Source of the DNA: Massilia oculi
GTDB lineage: Bacteria > Pseudomonadota > Gammaproteobacteria > Burkholderiales > Burkholderiaceae_D
Reading direction: 5' to 3'
Length of the DNA stretch: 64,000 bases
Assembly (NCBI RefSeq): GCF_003143515.1
Contig: NZ_CP029343.1
Coordinates: forward strand, 2,852,001 to 2,916,000
A model generated the notes under the pieces. It was not told where the DNA came from. It was given only the letters and a program-made list of their open reading frames with translations, and made no database searches. The position numbers and the translations under genes were made by a program. This document shows, piece after piece, positions 58,542 to 64,000 of the stretch (position 1 is its first letter; each line of letters begins with the position of its first letter).

Positions 58542-59333
58542 ATGCCTAAAACCACGCTTCCCATCGAAATCAAGATTTCCACGGTCGTTGCCATTTCCAC
58601 GATCCTGCACTCGGCCGACCCGGAAGCCATCGACTCCGCCCTGGAACAGATGACCGGAGGCGTATCGGACTTCTTCGAGGACGAGTTCGCGGTGATCGAC
58701 GTGGCCGCGATCGCGCTTGAGGCGCCGCGGCTCGACTGGGCGGCGCTGGTGTCCCTGCTCAAGAAATACCGCCTGAACGCGGTCGCCGTGCGCGGCGCCA
58801 GTCCGGCGATGGTGGAAGCGATCCGGGCCCAGGGCCTGGCGCTGGACGACGGCTCGAGCGGCGTGCGCGCCAGCGGCCATGCGGCTGCGCCTCCCGCCCC
58901 TGCCGCGCCCGAACTGGCTGCCGCAGCGGCTCCCCCGGCGGCCGCTGCGCCAGCCCCGGAACCGGCCGCCGCCCAGGCGCCGGCCGCCCTGCCGCTGGTC
59001 ATCGACACGCCGGTCCGCGCGGGCCAGCGCATCTATGCCCGCGGCACCGACCTGATCGTCACCGCCGTGGTCAACAATGGCGCCGAATTGATCGCCGATG
59101 GCAGCATCCACGTGTATGCGCCGCTCAATGGCCGCGCACTCGCGGGAGCGTCCGGCAATCCGGACGCGCGCATCTTCGCGCTGTCGATGCAGCCGGAACT
59201 GGTCTCGATCGCCGGCGTGTACCGCACGTTCGACGAAGGTTTCCCGTCCGACCTGTCGCGCCAGCCAACGCAGATCCGGCTGGTCGGCGACCGGATCGAC
59301 ATCCAATCGCTGGCTCCGGCACCTCGCGCCTGA
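58542..59333 (+). CDS. minC: septum site-determining protein MinC
   Basis: This inhibitor of FtsZ ring assembly keeps division away from the poles. It has an N-terminal MinC domain (residues 1-110), an unusual Ala/Pro-rich linker of about 50 residues (near 112-155) and a C-terminal beta-helix domain (IDTPVRAGQRIYARGTDLIV...) that binds MinD. The 263-residue length is slightly long because of the linker. It begins the minCDE operon and is followed by minD after 36 bases. Confidence 0.94.
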   Translation: MPKTTLPIEIKISTVVAISTILHSADPEAIDSALEQMTGGVSDFFEDEFAVIDVAAIALEAPRLDWAALVSLLKKYRLNAVAVRGASPAMVEAIRAQGLALDDGSSGVRASGHAAAPPAPAAPELAAAAAPPAAAAPAPEPAAAQAPAALPLVIDTPVRAGQRIYARGTDLIVTAVVNNGAELIADGSIHVYAPLNGRALAGASGNPDARIFALSMQPELVSIAGVYRTFDEGFPSDLSRQPTQIRLVGDRIDIQSLAPAPRA

Positions 59334-59369
59334 TCCCCGAACTGAACAGATACTGTAAAGGACTTTTTT

Positions 59370-60185
59370 GTGGCACGAATTATTGTTGTGACGTCCGGCA
59401 AGGGCGGTGTGGGCAAAACGACCTCGAGCGCTAGCTTCTCCACCGGGCTGGCCATGCGCGGCCACAAGACGGCAGTGATCGACTTCGACGTCGGCCTGCG
59501 CAACCTCGACCTGATCATGGGCTGCGAACGCCGCGTGGTCTACGACCTGATCAACGTCGTCAATGGCGAAGCGACCCTGAACCAGGCGCTGATCAAGGAC
59601 AAGCACTGCGACAACCTGTTCATCCTGCCGGCCTCGCAGACGCGCGACAAGGACGCCCTGTCCGAAGAAGGCGTGGAGCGCGTGCTCAACGACCTGGTCA
59701 AGATGGACTTCGAATTCATCATCTGCGATTCGCCGGCCGGCATCGAACACGGCGCGCTGATGGCCCTGACCTTCGCCGACGAAGCGATCGTGGTCACCAA
59801 TCCCGAAGTCTCGTCGGTGCGCGACTCGGACCGCATCCTGGGCATCCTGCAGGCCAAGTCGCGCCGCGCCCAGAGCGGCAGCGAGCCGGTCAAGGAACAC
59901 CTGCTCATTACCCGTTATTCGCCGAAACGCGTCGAAGCGGACGAAATGCTGTCTTACCAGGACGTGCAGGAAATCCTGCGCATCCCGCTGATCGGCATCA
60001 TTCCGGAATCGGAATCGGTGCTGCACGCCTCGAACCAGGGCAACCCGGCGATCCACTTCAAGGGGACCGACGTGGCCGATGCCTACGAGGACGTCGTCGC
60101 GCGCTTCCTGGGCGAAGACCGCCCGCTGCGCTTTACCAACTACGAAAAGCCGGGACTCTTCCAGCGCATTTTCGGAGCCAAGTGA
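59370..60185 (+). CDS. minD: septum site-determining ATPase MinD
   Basis: This membrane-associated ATPase of 271 residues has the deviant Walker A motif GKGGVGKTT (residues 10-18) and a C-terminal amphipathic membrane-targeting helix ([12 protein letters not shown]). It recruits MinC to the membrane and oscillates with MinE. The start codon is GTG at 59,370. minE follows after one base. Confidence 0.96.
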   Translation: MARIIVVTSGKGGVGKTTSSASFSTGLAMRGHKTAVIDFDVGLRNLDLIMGCERRVVYDLINVVNGEATLNQALIKDKHCDNLFILPASQTRDKDALSEEGVERVLNDLVKMDFEFIICDSPAGIEHGALMALTFADEAIVVTNPEVSSVRDSDRILGILQAKSRRAQSGSEPVKEHLLITRYSPKRVEADEMLSYQDVQEILRIPLIGIIPESESVLHASNQGNPAIHFKGTDVADAYEDVVARFLGEDRPLRFTNYEKPGLFQRIFGAK

Positions 60186-60186
60186 G

Positions 60187-60438
60187 ATGGCATTGCTTTC
60201 ATTCCTCTTCCCCGAAAAAAAGAAGAGCGCGACAGCCGCCAAGGAACGCCTGCAGATCATCATCGCACGCGAACGGACCAACCGCGCCGGTCCGGATTTC
60301 CTGCCGGCCCTGCACCAGGAGCTGCTGGCCGTGATCTCGAAGTACGTCAAGGTCAACCCTGACGACATCAAGGTCTCGGTCGACCGCCAGGGCAACCTGG
60401 AAGTGCTGGACGTGAACGTGGTGCTGCCGGATACCTGA
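60187..60438 (+). CDS. minE: cell division topological specificity factor MinE
   Basis: This 83-residue protein has an N-terminal membrane-binding segment (ALLSFLF), the MinD-activating helix ([13 protein letters not shown]) and the C-terminal dimer domain. It stimulates the MinD ATPase and drives pole-to-pole oscillation. It is the last gene of the min operon, with a terminator 22 bases downstream. Confidence 0.95.
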   Translation: MALLSFLFPEKKKSATAAKERLQIIIARERTNRAGPDFLPALHQELLAVISKYVKVNPDDIKVSVDRQGNLEVLDVNVVLPDT

Positions 60439-60460
60439 CCGGCGCCGCGCTTCGCCCATC

Positions 60461-60490
60461 GATGCCCGCCCCGTGCGGGCATCGTCTTTT
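60461..60490 (+). terminator. terminator of the min operon
   Basis: GATGCCCGC/GCGGGCATC (9 bp, 5-base loop) is followed by GTCTTTT, just after minE. Confidence 0.8.
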
Positions 60491-60525
60491 GTGATGGGCA
60501 TTTCTTGAGTGAGACGATCTTCATC

Positions 60526-60729
60526 ATGACCCGTCTCGCCTCCCACCCCGTCCCGGACGCCACCGGCAATGCCCGCGAAGATGCGCTGGCGGATTTCGCG
60601 CGCCACCTGGTGACGACCCGCGGCACCGTGGACGCGGGCAGGGTCGAGGCGGTGAAGGCGGCCGGGGTGAGCGCTGCCCAGGTCGTCGACCTCACCCTGG
60701 CGTCCACCCTGCGCAGGATGGTCAGCTCG
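60526..60729 (+). pseudogene. truncated carboxymuconolactone decarboxylase-like remnant
   Basis: From residue 7 to about 59, this frame (HPVPDATGNAREDALADFARHLVTT..., then VEAVKAAGVSAAQVVDL) looks like the middle to C-terminal part of an AhpD/carboxymuconolactone decarboxylase-like peroxidase. The N-terminal half with the CxxC site is missing, and the usual C-terminal end is replaced by unrelated sequence. The frame stays open to 61,371, but only as the antisense of the DUF697-like gene. It is probably a decayed fragment. Confidence 0.5.
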
Positions 60730-61347
60730 TCACATCACCAGCACCGGCTCTTTCGCCGGCCCACTGACCGCCCCGCCATTGACCTGTACAGTGGCGGCGG
60801 CGTCGTCGTTCTCCTCCACCGGCTGCGGCGCCTCGCCCGCGGCCTCGGCCCGCTCCAGCTCCTGCACCACCTTCACGCAGGCTTCCACGTGCTGCGCCCC
60901 CATGCGCTTGAACAGCGTGTAGCCGATCGCCGCCGACGCGATCTGGCCGGCCAGCGGCACCATCTTGGCCGTGGTCTTGACCGCCATCCGGCCGGCCACG
61001 ACCCGGAACAGGCGCGCGACGGCGCCGCGCGTCACCAGTTTGCCGACAAGCATGCCTCCCACCGACGCCGCCGCCTTGTAAGCGATCACGCGCATGCGTG
61101 GGTGCAGGCGTTCGATCTGCTTCTGGGTCAGGCCGAATTCGGCATTGATCTGGTCGACCAGGGCCGCGAAACCCGTAATATCGGCCAGCAGGTCGAGGCC
61201 GGGCACCGGCACCGCAGCCACCGCCGCCGACATCGCGGCGCGTTTCCTGACCAGCGCCAGGCAGCGGCTGCGGGTGGCGTCGATCTCGGCGCCGCTGACG
61301 GGGACGCGATCCTCGGACACAGCGGTGTTTTTGCGTGTAAACAACAT
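60730..61347 (-). CDS. DUF697/EcsC-like membrane-associated protein
   Basis: This 205-residue protein has two or three hydrophobic helical segments (AAVAAVPVPGLDLLADITGF, VGGMLVGKLVTRGAV and VPLAGQIASAAIGYTLF) like DUF697 or EcsC-type proteins. Its role is unknown. The Met at 61,347 gives a basic N-terminus. The gene is monocistronic and faces the min operon. The C-terminal tail is low complexity. Which of the two related families it belongs to is not certain. Confidence 0.65.
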   Translation of the reverse strand: MLFTRKNTAVSEDRVPVSGAEIDATRSRCLALVRKRAAMSAAVAAVPVPGLDLLADITGFAALVDQINAEFGLTQKQIERLHPRMRVIAYKAAASVGGMLVGKLVTRGAVARLFRVVAGRMAVKTTAKMVPLAGQIASAAIGYTLFKRMGAQHVEACVKVVQELERAEAAGEAPQPVEENDDAAATVQVNGGAVSGPAKEPVLVM

Positions 61348-61527
61348 AATTTCCCCCTATACATTATCTGAATGACATATAAAATTCAGTCTACGCCTGT
61401 GGGGAGATTTTCTGCGTGGTCCCGTTAACACAACACTCGCATAGTACAAATGTCACCTTTTGGTGTCTGAGCGATGTTTATCAGTAGCATCGTTTTGTGA
61501 AAGTCTGATATATTTGGTTTAACTTTG

Positions 61528-61543
61528 TAGGAATCTTCCTACA
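61528..61543. repeat. perfect palindrome upstream of the response regulator gene
   Basis: GTAGGAA-TC-TTCCTAC is a perfect 7-bp-arm inverted repeat 28 bases before the regulator start. It resembles binding sites of LuxR/RcsB-type regulators. No such gene is adjacent. Confidence 0.55.
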
Positions 61544-61571
61544 TAGGCAACCACACAACATTTCGCCCGTC

Positions 61572-62261
61572 ATGAAGATTGCCGTCCTGGAGCAAGACCG
61601 TCCCCAAGCCGACCTGATTTGCCAGGTCCTCAGCGCCGCTGGCCACAGCTGCCAATCGTACGACAGCGCCAAGGAATTACTGGGGCAGTTACGCAAGGAC
61701 AGTGCCGACATGCTGGTGATGGACTGGAATGTCCCGGATATGGAAGGCGGCGAAGTGCTGCGCCGCGCCAAGGAAAAGCTGGCGTCCACCGCGCCGACCA
61801 TGTTCCTCGTCGGGAATAACGCCGAAGACGACATCATTGCCGGCGTCACCGCCGGCGCCGACGACTACCTGGTCAAGCCGCTGCGCCGCGGCGAGCTGGT
61901 GGCGCGCGTCTCGGCCCTGCTGCGCCGCGCCTATCCATCGCAGAACAGCGCCGAGCAGCTGCAGTTCGGCCCGTACACCTTCGAGACCCGTCCGGGACGG
62001 CTGCTCAAGGACGGTTCGGTGATCGACGTGACCCAGAAGGAGTTCTCGCTGGCGCTGCTATTCTTCAGGAATATTGGCCGCCCGCTGTCGCGCGCCTACA
62101 TCCACGAATCGGTGTGGGTCCGCGAAAACGACGTGCCGTCGCGCACCATGGACACCCACGTCTCGCGCGTACGCAACAAGCTCCATCTGCGGCCAGAGAA
62201 CGGCTTCCGCCTCGTGCCGGTCTACAGCTATGGCTACCGGCTGGAAAAGCTCGGCGCCTGA
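61572..62261 (+). CDS. OmpR-type response regulator
   Basis: This 229-residue response regulator has a receiver domain with the phospho-acceptor Asp51 in VMDWNVPD and Lys in DDYLVKP near 101. It has a winged-helix DNA-binding domain with RTMDTHVSRVRNKL near 190. No histidine kinase gene is adjacent, so it is an orphan regulator here. The target genes are unknown. A palindrome lies 28 bases upstream. hemA follows after 73 bases with its own promoter. Confidence 0.9.
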   Translation: MKIAVLEQDRPQADLICQVLSAAGHSCQSYDSAKELLGQLRKDSADMLVMDWNVPDMEGGEVLRRAKEKLASTAPTMFLVGNNAEDDIIAGVTAGADDYLVKPLRRGELVARVSALLRRAYPSQNSAEQLQFGPYTFETRPGRLLKDGSVIDVTQKEFSLALLFFRNIGRPLSRAYIHESVWVRENDVPSRTMDTHVSRVRNKLHLRPENGFRLVPVYSYGYRLEKLGA

Positions 62262-62293
62262 GGCGAGAGCCTGAAGCCCTGACAGCAAGAGGG

Positions 62294-62299
62294 TATAAT
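62294..62299 (+). promoter_or_regulatory. -10 box of hemA
   Basis: A perfect TATAAT lies 35 bases before the hemA start codon; the CTGAAG 17 bases upstream is a weak -35. Confidence 0.55.
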
Positions 62300-62334
62300 G
62301 GCCGCAGTCCATTGACCCTCGCTCTCCCTCCGAA

Positions 62335-63609
62335 ATGCAACTGCTTGCCGTCGGCCTGAACCACACCACAGCACCGGTCTCGCTGCGCGAGCAACTGGCG
62401 CTCGCGCCCGACCAGATCGGCACGGCGGTGCAGTCGGCGCGCGGCTGGTTCGCGCGCCAGGGTTCCACCGGCGGCGAAGAGGCGGCGATCCTCTCGACCT
62501 GCAACCGCACCGAGATGTATGCGGCGATCAAGCTGCCCGATCCGCTGGACGCTTCGGCCCAATTTCTGGCGCATTATCATGCGCTCAACTACGCCGAGCT
62601 GCGCCCCCACCTGTACCTGCTGCCGCAGGACGACGCCGTGCGCCACGCCTTCCGCGTCGCCTCGGGCCTGGACTCGATGGTGCTGGGCGAACCGCAGATC
62701 CTGGGCCAGATGAAGGATGCGGTGCGCACCGCCGACGCCGCCGGCGGCCTGGGCACCTATCTGCACCAGATGTTCCAGCGCACCTTCGCGGTGGCGAAGG
62801 AAGTGCGCACTACCACCGAGATCGGCGCCCACAGCGTGTCGATGGCCGCCGCCGCGGTGCGCCTGGCGCACCGCATCTTCGACCGCATCGCCGACCAGCA
62901 CGTGCTGTTCATCGGCGCCGGCGAGATGATCGAGCTGTGCGCGGCCCACTTCGCGGCCCAGAACCCGAAATCGGTCACCATCGCCAACCGCACCATGGAG
63001 CGCGGCGAGGCGCTGGCCGCCCGCTACAACGGCCGCGCGATCCGGCTGGCCGACCTGCCGGACAACCTGCAGCAATTCGACATCGTCATCTCCTGCACCG
63101 CCTCGACCCTGCCGCTGATCGGCAAGGGCCTGGTCGAACGCGCCGTCAAGGCGCGCCGCCACCGCCCGATGTTCATGGTTGACCTGGCCGTTCCGCGCGA
63201 TATCGAACCCGAGGTCGCGCGCCTGGACGACGTGTTCCTGTACACGGTCGACGACCTGGCCCAGGTGGTGCAGACCGGCATGGAAAGCCGCCAGGCCGCC
63301 GTACGCCAGGCCGAAGCGATCATCGAGACCCGGGTCCAGTCCTTCATGCACTGGGTCGGCGACCGCGCCGTGGTGCCGGTGATCCGCGACCTGCACGAAT
63401 CGGGCGAGGCCTTGCGCCAGGCCGAGCTGGAACGCGCGCGCAAGATGCTGGCGCGCGGCGAGGATGCCGAAGCCGTGCTCGAAGCGCTGTCGAAGGGGCT
63501 CACCGCCAAGTTCCTGCACGGCCCGCAACAGGCCCTGCACCAGGCCCAGGGCGACGACCGCGCGCGCCTGGCCACCCTGCTGCCGCAGCTGTTCCGCGGC
63601 CGCCGTTAG
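62335..63609 (+). CDS. hemA: glutamyl-tRNA reductase
   Basis: This enzyme reduces glutamyl-tRNA to glutamate-1-semialdehyde, the first committed step of haem synthesis. The catalytic Cys56 is in STCNRTEMY. The NADPH domain has [11 protein letters not shown] near 190, and a C-terminal helical dimer domain follows. The 424-residue length fits. prfA begins 100 bases downstream, the usual hemA-prfA order in this group. Confidence 0.96.
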   Translation: MQLLAVGLNHTTAPVSLREQLALAPDQIGTAVQSARGWFARQGSTGGEEAAILSTCNRTEMYAAIKLPDPLDASAQFLAHYHALNYAELRPHLYLLPQDDAVRHAFRVASGLDSMVLGEPQILGQMKDAVRTADAAGGLGTYLHQMFQRTFAVAKEVRTTTEIGAHSVSMAAAAVRLAHRIFDRIADQHVLFIGAGEMIELCAAHFAAQNPKSVTIANRTMERGEALAARYNGRAIRLADLPDNLQQFDIVISCTASTLPLIGKGLVERAVKARRHRPMFMVDLAVPRDIEPEVARLDDVFLYTVDDLAQVVQTGMESRQAAVRQAEAIIETRVQSFMHWVGDRAVVPVIRDLHESGEALRQAELERARKMLARGEDAEAVLEALSKGLTAKFLHGPQQALHQAQGDDRARLATLLPQLFRGRR

Positions 63610-63709
63610 CGCCCCGATTCTCCCGGCGGCCCCGCCCGCCCTGCGCGCCCAAGCGCGCAAGCCGGCCCTTCGCTGCGGCCTCCCGACCATCTTCCTACCG
63701 AGACTGCCC

Positions 63710-64000
63710 ATGAAACCTTCCATGCTGTTCAAGCTGGACCAACTCGCCAACCGCCTCGTCGAGCTGGATGAACTCCTGATGAGCGAAGGCGCCACCGCGA
63801 ACATGGACAGCTATCGCAAGATGACGCGCGAACACGCCGAGCTGTCGCCGCTGGTGGCGGTGTACCGCCAGTACCAGGGCGCGTTGGAAGACACCGCCGC
63901 CGCCGAGGAACTGCTGCAGGATCCCGAGATGAAGGAGTTCGCCCAGGAAGAAATCGAGGGGGCGAAACAGCGCATGGCGGACCTGGCGCTCGAACTGCAG
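63710..64000 (+). CDS. prfA: peptide chain release factor 1 (5' part)
   Basis: This is the start of release factor 1, which reads UAA and UAG stop codons. The first 97 residues (MKPSMLFKLDQLANRL..., then a coiled-coil acidic helix with MTREHAELSPLV) are the N-terminal domain; the GGQ and PxT motifs lie beyond the window. The gene is cut at 64,000. Confidence 0.93.
   Translation, partial: MKPSMLFKLDQLANRLVELDELLMSEGATANMDSYRKMTREHAELSPLVAVYRQYQGALEDTAAAEELLQDPEMKEFAQEEIEGAKQRMADLALELQ

Noticed and set aside
60505..61371. 288-residue open frame on the plus strand
   Set aside because: Beyond 60,729 it is the antisense of the DUF697-like gene; only the first part has any family resemblance.

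Overview
The window looks like a chromosomal segment of a GC-rich betaproteobacterium of the Oxalobacteraceae, most likely Massilia or a close relative. This is an inference. It rests on the full exosortase A (XrtA)/PEP-CTERM exopolysaccharide gene set, polyhydroxyalkanoate genes phaA-phaB, a minCDE operon, hemA-prfA and high-GC codon use. No ribosomal RNA is present to confirm it.

Bases 1 to about 41,700 are one large, partly reshuffled exopolysaccharide (EPS) and protein-sorting locus. It opens with a forward operon: a FemAB-like protein, a TIGR03087-type glycosyltransferase, exosortase A (xrtA), a TIGR03088-type glycosyltransferase and an amidotransferase. The amidotransferase carries a one-base frameshift. 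A reverse operon follows, with UDP-glucose dehydrogenase, a nucleotide-sugar epimerase and a glycosyltransferase-like gene. Next come a Wzy/WaaL-like ligase, a PLP decarboxylase and an AMP-forming acyl ligase. A variable cassette (15-27 kb) holds a DegT-like aminotransferase, a GNAT/FemAB-like transferase, a polysaccharide deacetylase, two glycosyltransferase-like genes, two large paralogous exported proteins and a flippase. An acyl carrier protein and two unusual alpha/beta hydrolases close that part. A secreted beta-helix protein, the PrsR/PrsK regulator pair, the priming sugar transferase and a membrane acyltransferase follow. A PEP-CTERM substrate protein (38,988-39,629) has a sigma-54-type promoter, so sorting enzyme, regulator and a candidate target lie in the same window.

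Smaller items sit among these: a tRNA-Arg(CCG), a membrane-anchored dihaem cytochrome c, a secreted beta-helix protein with a cysteine-containing C-terminal domain, and a PP-loop ATPase-like protein of unknown function.

From about 43 kb onward the content is housekeeping: two tandem M13 metallopeptidases, a carboxy-terminal processing protease, a ketoacyl synthase III, 2,4-dienoyl-CoA reductase, proline iminopeptidase, a D-amino-acid dehydratase-like enzyme, phaB/phaA, minC-minD-minE, a DUF697-like protein, an OmpR-type response regulator, hemA and the start of prfA.

The genes of the first part appear to work together. PrsE-type priming, glycosyltransferases and nucleotide-sugar enzymes build a lipid-linked repeat unit. 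The flippase and ligase move and assemble it. The ligase/decarboxylase/ACP/hydrolase module probably makes a decoration of unknown structure. XrtA processes PEP-CTERM proteins, and PrsK/PrsR with sigma-54 set expression. Start sites and the frameshift were read directly from the sequence. Family names come from sequence recognition without database searches.
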